Below are positions 41,943 through 52,036 of a DNA stretch of 64,000 nucleotides, piece after piece. The notes under the pieces were generated by a model. It searched no databases, was not told where the DNA came from, and was given only the letters and a program-made list of their open reading frames with translations. The stretch is taken from positions 3,425,001 to 3,489,000 of the forward strand of contig NC_015556.1 in NCBI RefSeq assembly GCF_000213805.1, given 5' to 3'. The DNA comes from Pseudomonas fulva 12-X (GTDB lineage: Bacteria > Pseudomonadota > Gammaproteobacteria > Pseudomonadales > Pseudomonadaceae). The translations under genes were made by a program, and so were the position numbers. Every line of letters starts with the position of its first letter. Position 1 is the stretch's first letter.

Positions 41943-42316
41943 GGCATACGCACACGAAATTCTTTATCGAAATTAACCACCAGATCGATGTTCTCGATCA
42001 GATGCTCACGTTTTTCATACTTGAGATGGGCCAGAAACTCGTTGCCATCCTGGGTCACCTTCAGCGCGTCCTGCATGTTCAGGTCGCGGATGCTGTTGAC
42101 CGTCATGCCACGGCTGACGTGGCTGTAGAAATCGCCCACCGTCCGGACTTCCTGCAGGCGGTCGGTTTCCACCGAGGTGATGATCTTTTCCATCGACATG
42201 TAGTCGAGGTAATGCGGCACCACCTTGAACGCCGTACTGGCCAGAAACGCCACAACAGCCAGTACAACCAACCAGCTGACGATCGACAAGCCCTGCTGCG
42301 AGCGTGCGAATTTCAT
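41939..42316 (-). CDS. DUF4845 membrane protein
   Basis: 125 residues from ATG 42316 ([20 protein letters not shown]), which has GGGGA upstream; an ATG at 42322 is also possible. One N-terminal membrane helix, then a periplasmic domain ([36 protein letters not shown]). The start resembles a pilin-like leader. Found between lepB and rnc in pseudomonads; role unknown. Confidence 0.85.
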   Translation of the reverse strand: MKFARSQQGLSIVSWLVVLAVVAFLASTAFKVVPHYLDYMSMEKIITSVETDRLQEVRTVGDFYSHVSRGMTVNSIRDLNMQDALKVTQDGNEFLAHLKYEKREHLIENIDLVVNFDKEFRVRMP

Positions 42317-42422
42317 GTTCATCCCCAAAAGTATCCAGATAGTCCGATGCGCGTCGCGCGCATGACAAGACTATAGATAGCGGGCGGCGCCGTATTGAAC
42401 GGCGCCGCAAATTTTCATCAGA

Positions 42423-43277
42423 TCAGTGAATGAGCCCGACACGGGAGAAGTTCGGCAGGGTCTTGAACTTCGGATCAGGCCAGCTCATCCAGATGGCGAA
42501 TGCCTTGCCGACGATGTTGCGATCCGGAACCATGCCCAGCACGTCTTTGGGGATATTCGGGTCGTTCCAGTAACGGCTGTCGTTGGAGTTGTCGCGATTG
42601 TCGCCCATCATGAAGTAGTGCCCTTCAGGAATGGTCCACTCCTTACCGGGTTCGGCACGGTAGCGGGTCATTTCCTTGCGGATGCGGTGCTCCACATCGC
42701 CCAGGCGCTCACTGTACAGCGTGGCGCTGCCCAGGCTGCCGGGCTCTTCGCCAATCAGTTGCTCGGCCACCGGCTTGTCATTGATGAACAGGCGCTTGTC
42801 GCTGCTGTAGCGCACGTGATCACCCGGCAGGCCGATCACCCGCTTGATGTAGTTGACGTTGGGGTCGCTCGGGTAGCGGAACACCATGACGTCACCGCGC
42901 TGCGGGTCGCCGACTTCGATCACCTTGGTGTCCAGCACCGGCAGGCGAATGCCGTAGGCGAACTTGTTGACCAAGATGAAATCGCCGACTTCCAGAGTCG
43001 GGATCATCGAGCCGGACGGAATCTGGAACGGCTCGACCAGAAACGAGCGCAACACCAGCACGATGGCCAGCACCGGAAAGAACGACTTGCCGTATTCGAC
43101 CAGCAAGGGTTCCTTGTTGAGCTTCTCGACTACTGCGTCGTCGACTTGCTCGACCTTGCCCTGGTAGCTGGCAATCGCTGCACGACGCCGCGGCGCCAGG
43201 AATACCAGATCGATCAGGGCCAGGGCGCCGCACACGGCGACGGCAATGACCAGCAACAGCGGAAAATTGAATGACAT
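42423..43277 (-). CDS. lepB: Signal peptidase I
   Basis: 284 residues. Two N-terminal membrane helices, then the periplasmic catalytic domain. Ser in PSGSMIPTLEVGD and Lys in VNYIKRVIGLPGDHV form the Ser-Lys dyad; the box GDNRDNSNDSRYW follows. Removes signal peptides of exported proteins. Starts five bases after lepA ends. Confidence 0.95.
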   Translation of the reverse strand: MSFNFPLLLVIAVAVCGALALIDLVFLAPRRRAAIASYQGKVEQVDDAVVEKLNKEPLLVEYGKSFFPVLAIVLVLRSFLVEPFQIPSGSMIPTLEVGDFILVNKFAYGIRLPVLDTKVIEVGDPQRGDVMVFRYPSDPNVNYIKRVIGLPGDHVRYSSDKRLFINDKPVAEQLIGEEPGSLGSATLYSERLGDVEHRIRKEMTRYRAEPGKEWTIPEGHYFMMGDNRDNSNDSRYWNDPNIPKDVLGMVPDRNIVGKAFAIWMSWPDPKFKTLPNFSRVGLIH

Positions 43278-43282
43278 AGGCC

Positions 43283-45082
43283 CTAGCTATCCAACTTGAG
43301 TACAGCAAGGAAGGCTTCCTGTGGAATCTCCACGTTCCCCACCTGCTTCATGCGTTTTTTACCGGCCTTCTGCTTCTCCAGCAGCTTGCGCTTACGGCTC
43401 ACGTCACCGCCATAGCACTTGGCCAGAACGTTCTTTCTCAATGCCTTGACAGTGGTTCGCGCCACGATCTGACCGCCAATGGCTGCCTGGATCGCCACGT
43501 CGAACATCTGCCGAGGAATCAGGTCCTTCATCTTCTCGGTCAACTGACGCCCTTTGTAGTGGGCGTTGTCACGGTGCACGATCAGCGCCAGCGCATCGAC
43601 CTTGTCGCCGTTGATCAACACGTCCAGCTTGACCAGGTTGGCCGACTGGTAACGGTCGAAATGGTAATCCAGCGAGGCATAGCCACGGCTGGTGGATTTC
43701 AGACGGTCGAAAAAGTCGAGCACCACTTCGTTCATCGGCAGGTCGTAGCGAACCTGAACCTGGGTGCCGAGGAACTGCATGTCACGCTGCACGCCGCGCT
43801 TTTCGATGCACAGGGTGATGACATTGCCCAGATGTTCCTGCGGAACCAGGATCGTGGCTTGTACGATCGGCTCACGGAAATCCTCGACCGAGGACACATC
43901 CGGCAGCTTCGACGGGTTGTCCACGTAAATGGTTTCACCGGTCTTGAGCACCACCTCGAAAATAACGCTCGGCGCGGTGGTGATCAGGTCCAGGTCGTAT
44001 TCGCGCTCCAGGCGCTCCTGGATGATTTCCATGTGCAGCATGCCCAGGAAGCCGCAACGGAAGCCGAAGCCCAGAGCGTCGGAGCTTTCCGGCAGATACT
44101 GCAGGGACGAATCGTTGAGGGTCAGCTTCTGCAGGGCGTCGCGGAAGTCCTCGAAATCATCGGAGCTGACCGGGAACAGGCCGGCGTAAACCTGCGGCTG
44201 GATGCGCTTGAAGCCCGGCAGCATTTCCACGTCGGGCGTGGAGCTCAGGGTCAGGGTGTCGCCCACCGGCGCGCCATGAATGTCCTTGATGCTGGCGATG
44301 ATGAAGCCCACTTCGCCGGCTTTCAGATCAGCAGTAGCGGTGTGCTTGGGGTTGAACACACCGACGCTGTCGACCAGGTGCACCTTGCCGGTGGACTTGA
44401 CCAGAATCTTGTCGCCCTTCTTCACCCGGCCATGACGCACGCGTACCAGAGACACGACGCCCAGGTAGTTGTCGAACCAGGAGTCGATGATCAACGCCTG
44501 CAGGGGCGCCTCGATCTCGCCGGTCGGCGCCGGAATCGCCTGCACCAGACGCTCGAGCACCTCATCGACACCCATGCCGCTCTTGGCGCTGCAGGCCACG
44601 GCGTCGCTGGCATCGATACCGATGATCTTCTCGATCTCGTCCTTGACGCGATCGGGGTCGGCCTGCGGCAGGTCCATCTTGTTGAGCACCGGCATGACTT
44701 CCAGGCCCTGCTCGATGGCGGTGTAGCAGTTGGCGACCGACTGCGCCTCCACGCCCTGCCCCGCATCGACCACCAGCAGCGCGCCTTCACAGGCGGCCAG
44801 CGAGCGGCTCACCTCATAGGTGAAGTCGACATGACCGGGCGTGTCGATGAAGTTCAGCTGGTAGGTGATGCCGTCCTTCGCCTTGTAATAGAGGGTGACG
44901 CTGTGGGCCTTGATGGTGATGCCGCGCTCACGCTCCAGGTCCATGGAATCGAGAACCTGGGCCTCCATCTCGCGCGCGGTGAGGCCACCGCACATCTGGA
45001 TGAAACGGTCAGCCAGCGTCGACTTGCCGTGGTCAATGTGGGCAATGATGGAAAAATTGCGGATATGACTCAGGTCACTCAC
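43283..45082 (-). CDS. lepA: Elongation factor 4 (LepA)
   Basis: 599 residues, translational GTPase. G1 [10 protein letters not shown]3 DTPGHVD, G4 NKMD. The LepA-specific C-terminus is intact ([20 protein letters not shown]). GTG start ([18 protein letters not shown]). A strong terminator from mucD lies 184 bases upstream, so lepA must have its own promoter in that gap, which I could not identify. Confidence 0.95.
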   Translation of the reverse strand: MSDLSHIRNFSIIAHIDHGKSTLADRFIQMCGGLTAREMEAQVLDSMDLERERGITIKAHSVTLYYKAKDGITYQLNFIDTPGHVDFTYEVSRSLAACEGALLVVDAGQGVEAQSVANCYTAIEQGLEVMPVLNKMDLPQADPDRVKDEIEKIIGIDASDAVACSAKSGMGVDEVLERLVQAIPAPTGEIEAPLQALIIDSWFDNYLGVVSLVRVRHGRVKKGDKILVKSTGKVHLVDSVGVFNPKHTATADLKAGEVGFIIASIKDIHGAPVGDTLTLSSTPDVEMLPGFKRIQPQVYAGLFPVSSDDFEDFRDALQKLTLNDSSLQYLPESSDALGFGFRCGFLGMLHMEIIQERLEREYDLDLITTAPSVIFEVVLKTGETIYVDNPSKLPDVSSVEDFREPIVQATILVPQEHLGNVITLCIEKRGVQRDMQFLGTQVQVRYDLPMNEVVLDFFDRLKSTSRGYASLDYHFDRYQSANLVKLDVLINGDKVDALALIVHRDNAHYKGRQLTEKMKDLIPRQMFDVAIQAAIGGQIVARTTVKALRKNVLAKCYGGDVSRKRKLLEKQKAGKKRMKQVGNVEIPQEAFLAVLKLDS

Positions 45083-45272
45083 AGGACAACACTCGAAAAA
45101 GGGGCGCAGGCGAATGCCTGCCGAAAATAGCCGCGAAGTTTACCCGAGTGCTTGCCCCCACGTCACGTCAGGACAAGCGCGCCAGCGCAGTTATTGACCG
45201 CTTGCGCGCGCCAGCTGCCTCGAACGACCAGTATTTGCGGGCAGCCCCTCATGGCCGGACCATGAGGCAGAC

Positions 45273-45300
45273 ACAAAAAAGGGCGACTTTCGTCGCCCTT
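45273..45300 (-). terminator. Rho-independent terminator of mucD
   Basis: AAGGGCGAC (45279-45287 on plus) pairs with GTCGCCCTT (45292-45300), loop TTTC. On the minus strand a run of T follows. Ends the algU-muc operon. Confidence 0.9.
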
Positions 45301-45324
45301 CTTCACCCTGACTTACTGACGCTA

Positions 45325-46764
45325 TTACTCAGCCAGCTTGAAGGTGATAAAGCTTGCACGCCCTTGACGCAGCACGCGCATCGACACCGAACGATTCTTC
45401 GGCAGCGATTGCGCCACTTCGGTGAAGTTCTTCGCCGAGGTGATCGCCTGGTTGTTCAAGTGAGTGATCACATCGCCCGGGCGCAGACCAATCAGCGCAG
45501 CCGGACCATCCTGAACTTCACGAATCACCACGCCACCGCGCAGATCAAGGGCCTTCTTCTGCTCGTCGGTCAGTTCGGCAACACTGACACCCAGGCGGTT
45601 GCTGCTGCGCTCGGCACTTGGCGCCGCGTCGTTGGTGGCTTCGTCGCCGTCATCGGCAGGCATGGTGCCAACCGCCACTTTCAGCGTCTTGCGCGAACCT
45701 TCACGAACGATTTCCAGATTGGCCTTGGTGCCCGGCTTCAGGGCGCCAACCAGATGCGGCAGGTCGGCAGACATGATGATCGGCTTGCCATCCAGACTGA
45801 GGATCACGTCACCCACCTGCAGGCCGCCCTTGGCAGCCGGGCCATCTTCGAGCACCTGTGCGACCAGCGCACCCGCCGGTTTCTCCAGCCCGAATGACTC
45901 GGCGAGATCCTTGTTCACTTCCTGAATCACTACGCCCAGCCAGCCGCGGCTGACCTTGCCACTGGCTTTGAGCTGGTCGGCCACGTCCATCGCCACACTC
46001 ATCGGAATAGCGAAAGACAGGCCCATGAAGCCGCCTGAACGGGTGAAGATCTGCGAGTTGATGCCGACTACTTCGCCGTCCAGGTTGAACAGCGGGCCAC
46101 CGGAGTTACCCGGGTTGATCGCCACGTCGGTCTGGATGAACGGCACATAGCTTTCGTTCGGCAGGCTGCGGCCCTTGGCGCTGACGATACCAGCGGTGAC
46201 CGAGTGATCGAAACCGAACGGCGAACCGATGGCCAGCACCCACTCACCAACTTTCAGGTTGTCGGAATTGCCCAGCTTCACGGTAGGCAGATCATTGGCC
46301 TCGACCTTGAGCAGCGCAACGTCGCTGCGCGGGTCGGTGCCGATCAGCTTGGCTTCCAGCTCGCTGCGGTCGGACAGACGCACGATGATTTCATCGGCAT
46401 CAGCCACCACATGGTTGTTGGTCAGGATGTAGCCATCCTTGGAGATGATGAAGCCCGAGCCCAGCGACTGCGCCTCACGCTGGCGACCACCGCCGCCTGG
46501 CGCACGCGGCTGCTGGGGAATGCTGCGCTCGAAGAACTCGCGGAACATCGGCGGCAGACCTTCCAGATCCGGAACGGAAAGCCCGCCATTACTGGCGACG
46601 GCATTCGGCACTTTTTGCCGCGTGCTGATATTGACCACGGCAGGTGAAGCAGCCTCGACCAACGGGGTGAAGTCCGGCAGCTGCGCATGCGCCGCCACCG
46701 ACTGCCCCATCAGAAACACCGCGAACAATGCGGCAGCGTATTTTTTCAGGCTAGGCATCGACAT
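45325..46764 (-). CDS. mucD: Periplasmic serine protease MucD (DegP/HtrA)
   Basis: 479 residues from ATG 46764, with GGGGAAG upstream. Signal peptide (AAALFAVFLMGQSVAAHA), trypsin-like domain with His in TNNHVVADADE, Asp in DPRSDVALLKV and Ser in NPGNSGGPLF, then two PDZ domains (about 280-375 and 395-475). Degrades misfolded envelope proteins and dampens AlgU signalling. It follows mucB after 96 bases; the usual mucC is absent. Confidence 0.95.
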   Translation of the reverse strand: MSMPSLKKYAAALFAVFLMGQSVAAHAQLPDFTPLVEAASPAVVNISTRQKVPNAVASNGGLSVPDLEGLPPMFREFFERSIPQQPRAPGGGGRQREAQSLGSGFIISKDGYILTNNHVVADADEIIVRLSDRSELEAKLIGTDPRSDVALLKVEANDLPTVKLGNSDNLKVGEWVLAIGSPFGFDHSVTAGIVSAKGRSLPNESYVPFIQTDVAINPGNSGGPLFNLDGEVVGINSQIFTRSGGFMGLSFAIPMSVAMDVADQLKASGKVSRGWLGVVIQEVNKDLAESFGLEKPAGALVAQVLEDGPAAKGGLQVGDVILSLDGKPIIMSADLPHLVGALKPGTKANLEIVREGSRKTLKVAVGTMPADDGDEATNDAAPSAERSSNRLGVSVAELTDEQKKALDLRGGVVIREVQDGPAALIGLRPGDVITHLNNQAITSAKNFTEVAQSLPKNRSVSMRVLRQGRASFITFKLAE

Positions 46765-46794
46765 TGCAGTTTCTTCCCCATCCAGAACAAACGA

Positions 46795-46809
46795 GGCCCC
46801 TGCGGGGCC
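46795..46809 (-). terminator. Hairpin between mucB and mucD
   Basis: GGCCCC-TGC-GGGGCC (46795-46809), followed on the minus strand by TCGTTTGTT. Could reduce mucD transcription relative to mucB. Weak. Confidence 0.35.
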
Positions 46810-46860
46810 ATTGGTACAACATACGGGTGGCACATCGGCCTTGATTCGTTTCGTCGATCG

Positions 46861-47814
46861 CTACCGCGCAGCGTGCATGTCTGCAGCGCGCATCGACATG
46901 GCGACACGCTCCGCGGTCCCCAATGGAATTTCGCCCACGACGGTAACCATGACATCTCCCTCATCGGTTGTCAGGCGCCGCGAAACCGCCACGGTAGGGC
47001 CCAGCTGATTGCGGGCATCTGCCACAGCAGCATCATGCAGGGGTTCGAGGAAGACGGAAAAACGCGCCAGGCCGTCATCATAGACCAGGCAATCGACGCT
47101 ATCGCTGGATACAGGGCTGCGTTGCTGGGTTACGGCTCTGAGGCTGAAACCCGGAGGCAACCACTCCGAACGCCAGGACTCCACCGACGGCGTACGCGCC
47201 TTGACTACCCGCACAGGCGAACAATCGGTGGATGGCTGCAGCACGACAGCTGGCTGCGCATTGGCGGTATCCAACTGGGTAAACTGAAAACGCTCGAGCA
47301 GCTCGCCGCGGTTATTGACCAGCAGCGATTTGAGCGGCAAGCCGGTTTCCTTGTCCACGTACAGCTGAACGCCATAGCGATGCTGATCACGAGGAACCAG
47401 ACCTAGAACCACGGCAGAGCGCCCTGCCACACGGGACTCCCCATCGAGGCGCAGCTCGTACCATCGCTCTATCTGTTTGGCATCAAGGCCATGGGCAGAC
47501 CAGGCTTGCTCATCGACTACCGCAGAGGCAATGGAACCATTGACGCATTGCGCCTGACCATTGACCCGCAACATTTCCTGGGGTGTGCCATCTAGCTGCA
47601 GCAAGCGCTCACGCACAGAACCACCTGGCTCGACCTGACGCCAGATACTGTGGGTAGAAAGATTGCCGTTGCGCTCGTAAACGAAGGTGCCTTGGAAGCT
47701 TTGCTTGCTTTCGGCCTGACTCAGCCTCTGCAACCATCCCTGTGCATCAGCGGCTATGGCAGGGGTTGCCAAAGTACCGCTGAGCACCAGGGACGTGACG
47801 AGAATGCAGCGCAT
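46861..47814 (-). CDS. mucB: Sigma factor AlgU regulator MucB (RseB-like)
   Basis: 317 residues, periplasmic, with signal peptide (CILVTSLVLSGTLATPAIAA). The MucB/RseB domain follows: WLQRLSQAESKQSFQGTFVY at the start and a C-terminal domain ending VAMSMRAADMHAAR. It binds MucA in the periplasm and protects it from proteolysis. Separated from mucA by 11 bases. Confidence 0.95.
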   Translation of the reverse strand: MRCILVTSLVLSGTLATPAIAADAQGWLQRLSQAESKQSFQGTFVYERNGNLSTHSIWRQVEPGGSVRERLLQLDGTPQEMLRVNGQAQCVNGSIASAVVDEQAWSAHGLDAKQIERWYELRLDGESRVAGRSAVVLGLVPRDQHRYGVQLYVDKETGLPLKSLLVNNRGELLERFQFTQLDTANAQPAVVLQPSTDCSPVRVVKARTPSVESWRSEWLPPGFSLRAVTQQRSPVSSDSVDCLVYDDGLARFSVFLEPLHDAAVADARNQLGPTVAVSRRLTTDEGDVMVTVVGEIPLGTAERVAMSMRAADMHAAR

Positions 47815-47825
47815 ACACGTAGATC

Positions 47826-48416
47826 TTAACGCTCTTCTACACTCGCAGACCGAGCGAAAGGCAGGGCGTTCTCAGCAGCGCCTGGGGCAGACTGCTGACC
47901 ATGCTGGCGCAGGTACTCAGGCAGACGCTGCTCGTGCCAGCCTTCACCTTCGGCAGAAACGGTCTCTACAGCCGGTTGCTCATCCGAAGTCTTGAAGCCT
48001 GCCAGAATGGCCGGCCCCTGAGCTTGCGGCAGCGCGATGGCCGGCTGATCCTGCTGCGCCAATTGGGCACCAGAAACGTCGTCCTGATTGTAGAAACGTA
48101 CACCTGCCAGCACGGCAACCGTCACGGTTGCAGCTACGGCTACGCGACCCAGGCTGCGCCACGGACCACGCACGACCTTGTCTTGTGCAACGACTGGAGT
48201 TTCATCGTTTTCCAGCGCCGCGGAAACGGCTGCAGCGATGTCCAGTTTCGGCACGAGCAGGTCCTTGTGCATCGCGGCGCGAGCTACCTGGTAACGCGAC
48301 CAGGTGGCACGGAGTTCGGCATCGTCGCTCGCACCGAGCACACGCCGAAGTTCAAGTTCATCCGCTTCGTTATCCATCACCGCGGACAGCGATTCCTGCA
48401 GGGCTTCACGACTCAT
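47826..48416 (-). CDS. mucA: Anti-sigma factor MucA
   Basis: 196 residues, close to the 194 known in P. aeruginosa, with no frameshift. The cytoplasmic AlgU-binding domain (MSREALQESLSAVMDNEADE) is followed by one membrane helix (VAVAATVTVAVLAGVRFY) and a periplasmic domain ending in FARSASVEER. ATG 48416 follows AGAGGAA; 31 bases from algU. An intact mucA predicts a non-mucoid state under normal conditions. Confidence 0.95.
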   Translation of the reverse strand: MSREALQESLSAVMDNEADELELRRVLGASDDAELRATWSRYQVARAAMHKDLLVPKLDIAAAVSAALENDETPVVAQDKVVRGPWRSLGRVAVAATVTVAVLAGVRFYNQDDVSGAQLAQQDQPAIALPQAQGPAILAGFKTSDEQPAVETVSAEGEGWHEQRLPEYLRQHGQQSAPGAAENALPFARSASVEER

Positions 48417-48447
48417 AGCGGTTCCTCTCTTGGCTGTCGCCGCTGTC

Positions 48448-49029
48448 TCAGGCTTCCTGCAACAAGGGTTGCAGGGACTTGTCGATGGCTTCACGCGCCC
48501 GAAAGATTCGCGAACGCACGGTACCAACTGGACATTGCATGACGCTCGCAATGTCTTCATAACTCAGACCATCAAATTCACGTAACGTTAGCGCCGTTCG
48601 TAAATCTTCTGGCAGTTGCTGGATGCTTCGATGCACGGTGGCTTCGATTTCATCCCTCAACAGGGCTCGCTCGGGAGATTCGATATCCTTGAGGGCGTGG
48701 TCGCCATCGTAGAACTCGGCATCCTCTGCACTTACGTCGTTGTCCGGCGGCCGGCGGCCACGAGAAACGAGATGATTCTTCGCCGTGTTGATGGCGATGC
48801 GGTACAGCCATGTATAGAACGCGCTGTCGCCGCGAAAGTTTCCAAGTGCCCGATAAGCTTTTACGAAAGCTTCCTGGGCGACGTCCTGAGCTTCATGGGT
48901 GTCGTGCACGAATCGCACGATCAACCCGAGAATCTTGTGCTGATACTTCAGCACCAACAGATCGAATGCTCGCTTGTCACCGCGCTGCACGCGCTCGACC
49001 AGCTGCTGATCTTCTTCCTGGGTTAGCAT
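48448..49029 (-). CDS. algU: RNA polymerase sigma factor AlgU (sigma-22/RpoE)
   Basis: 193 residues, ECF sigma factor. Region 2 (ALGNFRGDSAFYTWLYRIAI) and region 4 (LREFDGLSYEDIASVMQCPV) are intact. Directs the envelope-stress and alginate response. ATG 49029 follows GAGGAG. A matching AlgU-type promoter lies 60-86 bases upstream, so it likely activates itself. Confidence 0.97.
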   Translation of the reverse strand: MLTQEEDQQLVERVQRGDKRAFDLLVLKYQHKILGLIVRFVHDTHEAQDVAQEAFVKAYRALGNFRGDSAFYTWLYRIAINTAKNHLVSRGRRPPDNDVSAEDAEFYDGDHALKDIESPERALLRDEIEATVHRSIQQLPEDLRTALTLREFDGLSYEDIASVMQCPVGTVRSRIFRAREAIDKSLQPLLQEA

Positions 49030-49600
49030 GAATACTCCTCGTTGAGCCCGTAGGAGGTCTGCGCCTGCCAGAAGATCGATCTGCCGAAATAGACTCGACT
49101 CATATGCAAAAGTTCTCTCCCCTACGAACAAGCTTCCCACAAAACATTTTTGGTTTTGCACGAAACCACGCACCAGGGCACTGCCTGCTGCGCGAATTGT
49201 CTTTAGATCACCTAACGGGCGGGATCAACTCGCATGATCGCGTCGCTTACCCACTCGTCAGACACATTCCCTCTCCGGGGCGACTCCGCTATAGAACCCT
49301 GCCCCATGACAAAGTTCATACAGGTTTCAGCGGAAAAAATGCAGCTCCAACACGGCGGCCAATCACGCAGGCATATCGCCATCCCAACACGATACACGTT
49401 CTGCGCCTTGCTACCTACCGGGCCAGCTATTGTGCCGTTGGCTCCCTCTATATACTAGAGTCCGCCGAGCCCCGGCCATGGTCCTGCAAGCCCCTGCTGC
49501 CAGCATATGCCTAGCTAGTCAAAGCGCCACCAGCACAAGCAATAGCTGACCGTCGACGAACGCTCCTTCAGCTGCACGCCACCCAGTGGAACCCATAACA
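49030..49600. other. Intergenic region between algU and nadB
   Basis: 571 bases with no convincing gene. Besides the AlgU-type promoter, it contains TATACT at 49451-49456, a possible -10 for nadB with a poor -35 (TATTGT, 49428-49433). Short frames here lack ribosome sites. Confidence 0.4.
49089..49115 (-). promoter_or_regulatory. AlgU-dependent promoter of algU (autoregulation)
   Basis: On the minus strand GAACTT (49110-49115), 16 bases, then TCTAT (49089-49093). The sigma-22 consensus is GAACTT-N16/17-TCTGA. The position upstream of algU matches known autoregulated promoters. Confidence 0.7.
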
Positions 49601-51217
49601 ATGAGCCAACACTTTCAGCACGATGTTCTGATTATCGGCAGCGGTGCCGCCGGCCTTACCCTGGCGCTGACACTTCCCGACAATCTGCGCATCGCCGTGC
49701 TGAGCAAGGGCGAGCTGACCAATGGCTCGACGTACTGGGCCCAGGGCGGCGTCGCCGCGGTACTGGATCACAGCGATACCGTCGACTCCCACGTCGATGA
49801 CACCCTCAACGCCGGTGCCGGCCTGTGCCGTGAAGACGCCGTACGCTTCACCGTGGAGCACAGCCGCGAAGCCATCGAATGGCTGATCGAACAGGGCGTG
49901 CCCTTCACCCGCGACGATGAGCATGATCGCGAAGACGGCGGCTTCGAATTCCACCTGACCCGCGAGGGCGGCCACAGTCACCGGCGCATCATTCACGCCG
50001 CCGACGCCACCGGCGCCGCCATCTTCAATACCCTGCTCAAACGCACCCGCGAGCGCGGTAACGTCAGCCTGCTGGAACAGCGGGTCGCGGTGGATCTGAT
50101 TACCGAGCACAAGCTGGGCCGCGAAGGCAGACGCTGCCTGGGCGCTTACGTGCTCAACCGGCGCAGCGGCGAGGTGGACACCCATCATGCACGCTTCGTG
50201 ATTCTCGCCACTGGCGGCGCAGCCAAGGTCTACCTTTATACGAGCAACCCCGACGGCGCCTGTGGCGACGGCATCGCCATGGCCTGGCGCGCCGGCTGCC
50301 GGGTCGGCAATCTGGAATTCAACCAGTTTCACCCCACCTGCCTTTATCACCCGCAGGCCAAGAGCTTTCTGATTACCGAGGCACTGCGCGGTGAAGGCGC
50401 CCTGCTGCGCCTGCCCAACGGCGAGCGTTTCATGCCACGCTTCGATCCGCGCGAGGAACTGGCGCCCCGGGACATCGTGGCCCGCGCCATCGACCATGAG
50501 ATGAAGCGCCTGGGCATCGACTGCGTCTACCTGGATATCAGCCACAAACCGACAGACTTCGTCAAAAACCACTTCCCGACCGTCTATCAGCGCTGCCTGG
50601 AGTTCGGTATCGACATCACCAGCCAGCCCATCCCCGTGGTGCCAGCCGCCCACTACACCTGTGGCGGCGTGCTGGTCAACCAGGCTGGGCGCAGCGACGT
50701 GGAAGGCCTTTATGCCATTGGCGAGACCAGCTTCACCGGCCTGCATGGCGCCAACCGCATGGCCAGCAACTCGCTGCTCGAATGTTTCGTGTATGCCCGC
50801 TCGGCGGCGGCCGACATCGTTGCCAATCTGGACAAGGTAGCGATGCCGGCCGACCTGCCCTCCTGGGACGCCAGCCAGGTCACCGATTCGGACGAGGACG
50901 TAATCATCGCCCACAACTGGGATGAGCTGCGGCGCTTCATGTGGGATTACGTGGGGATCGTGCGCACCACCAAGCGCCTGCAGCGCGCCCAGCACCGCGT
51001 GCGCCTGCTGCTCGACGAGATCGACGAGTTCTATAGCAACTACAAGGTCAGTCGGGATCTGATCGAGCTGCGTAACCTGGCCCAGGTGGCCGAGCTGATG
51101 ATTCTCTCGGCTATGACGCGCAAGGAGTCGCGCGGCCTTCATTACACCCTGGATTACCCGGACCTGCTACCCGAAGCGCAGGACACTATTCTGCAACCCG
51201 CCAACGCTGACGACTGA
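49601..51217 (+). CDS. nadB: L-aspartate oxidase
   Basis: 538 residues, FAD enzyme making iminoaspartate for NAD synthesis. It begins [20 protein letters not shown], with the FAD motif, then [12 protein letters not shown], the active-site stretch [11 protein letters not shown] and [21 protein letters not shown] 49601 was chosen over an in-frame GTG at 49586. The 3' end overlaps the convergent ygfX gene by 32 bases. Confidence 0.95.
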   Translation: MSQHFQHDVLIIGSGAAGLTLALTLPDNLRIAVLSKGELTNGSTYWAQGGVAAVLDHSDTVDSHVDDTLNAGAGLCREDAVRFTVEHSREAIEWLIEQGVPFTRDDEHDREDGGFEFHLTREGGHSHRRIIHAADATGAAIFNTLLKRTRERGNVSLLEQRVAVDLITEHKLGREGRRCLGAYVLNRRSGEVDTHHARFVILATGGAAKVYLYTSNPDGACGDGIAMAWRAGCRVGNLEFNQFHPTCLYHPQAKSFLITEALRGEGALLRLPNGERFMPRFDPREELAPRDIVARAIDHEMKRLGIDCVYLDISHKPTDFVKNHFPTVYQRCLEFGIDITSQPIPVVPAAHYTCGGVLVNQAGRSDVEGLYAIGETSFTGLHGANRMASNSLLECFVYARSAAADIVANLDKVAMPADLPSWDASQVTDSDEDVIIAHNWDELRRFMWDYVGIVRTTKRLQRAQHRVRLLLDEIDEFYSNYKVSRDLIELRNLAQVAELMILSAMTRKESRGLHYTLDYPDLLPEAQDTILQPANADD

Positions 51218-51638
51218 ACTTCAGGCGTACCCGCAGGCGGCGATGCATGTCGCGCGGCATGGCGTCGGCAGCGATGCACAGACTGCGGGTGAACCAGCTG
51301 CCTGGCAGGCGAAAGCGCACGATGATTAACCAGGGCAGCACCATGCTGTCCGGCTGCAGGGTAACGGCTTGCCATTGCCCATCCATCCGAGCCACCTGCC
51401 AGCCCTCATCGTCGTGACGCAAGCGTTTGAACACGGCCGAATGGGTCAACAGCACATGCCTGGGCAATGCCCAGGCGGCATGGCTTATACAAGCCAGCAC
51501 GCCGAACAGACGCGCCCACGGTGGGATCTCGACGAGCAGCAAGGTCAACAGCGCCAGGGCCTGGGCGCACAGGTAGATTTCCAGCAGCCGCCGCGACGGC
51601 CGCCAGTCGCATTCGAAGCGCTTACTTGGGCTGGACAC
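51186..51638 (-). CDS. ygfX: YgfX (CptA-like) membrane protein
   Basis: 150 residues. Opens [20 protein letters not shown] with two membrane helices (about 20-60) and a basic C-terminal part ([29 protein letters not shown]). In E. coli YgfX/CptA is paired with YgfY/SdhE and has been described as a toxin acting on cytoskeletal proteins; that is debated. GTG start at 51638 overlaps sdhE by 17 bases. Confidence 0.8.
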   Translation of the reverse strand: MSSPSKRFECDWRPSRRLLEIYLCAQALALLTLLLVEIPPWARLFGVLACISHAAWALPRHVLLTHSAVFKRLRHDDEGWQVARMDGQWQAVTLQPDSMVLPWLIIVRFRLPGSWFTRSLCIAADAMPRDMHRRLRVRLKFSRQRWRVAE

Positions 51639-51876
51639 GATCCAGAATCATGCGAACGATGTGGCGCAGATCGGCATCCTCGGGTTCGCCACGCTGCATG
51701 AACCAGCCGAACATGTCCTGATCCTCGCACTCGAGCAGCTTGCGATAGCGGGCGCGGTCCTCTTCGTCGAGCGTGGCATAGACCTCCTGCACGAAAGGCA
51801 CCAGCAACACGTCCAGCTCCAGCATGCCGCGCCGGCTGTGCCAGAAAAGGCGATTGAGTTCAACGGCGTCGACCAT
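51622..51876 (-). CDS. sdhE: Succinate dehydrogenase FAD assembly factor SdhE
   Basis: 84 residues. The RGMLELD motif in [20 protein letters not shown] is the conserved RGxxE flavinylation motif. Helps attach FAD to SdhA and FrdA. GAGGAG precedes ATG 51876. Overlaps ygfX; divergent from ygfZ. Confidence 0.9.
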   Translation of the reverse strand: MVDAVELNRLFWHSRRGMLELDVLLVPFVQEVYATLDEEDRARYRKLLECEDQDMFGWFMQRGEPEDADLRHIVRMILDRVQPK

Positions 51877-52036
51877 GGCAGTGCTCCTCGAAAAAAGGCC
51901 GGCAGTATACCAACAGCAACCGCGAGGATCAGCGTCGCCGTGGTAATTGACCGCCGGCGCTTCTTTGCCTGTAGCTAGACGCTTGCCGCTGCTCTTATCA
52001 TGGCCTCCTCATTCTTTACCCACGATTGTCCTGACC

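Noticed and set aside
43559..45130. 523-codon frame opposite lepA
   Set aside because: Shadow translation; lepA motifs are complete on the other strand.
47826..48416. Possible mucA frameshift (mucoid-type mutation)
   Set aside because: The frame is open for 196 codons through the membrane and periplasmic parts; no disruption.
49568..51142. 524-codon frame opposite nadB
   Set aside because: Shadow translation with no ribosome site; nadB is complete.
51186..51876. ygfX-sdhE as a toxin-antitoxin system
   Set aside because: SdhE has a conserved flavinylation role and the pair is core genome; the toxin claim is not something the sequence can support.
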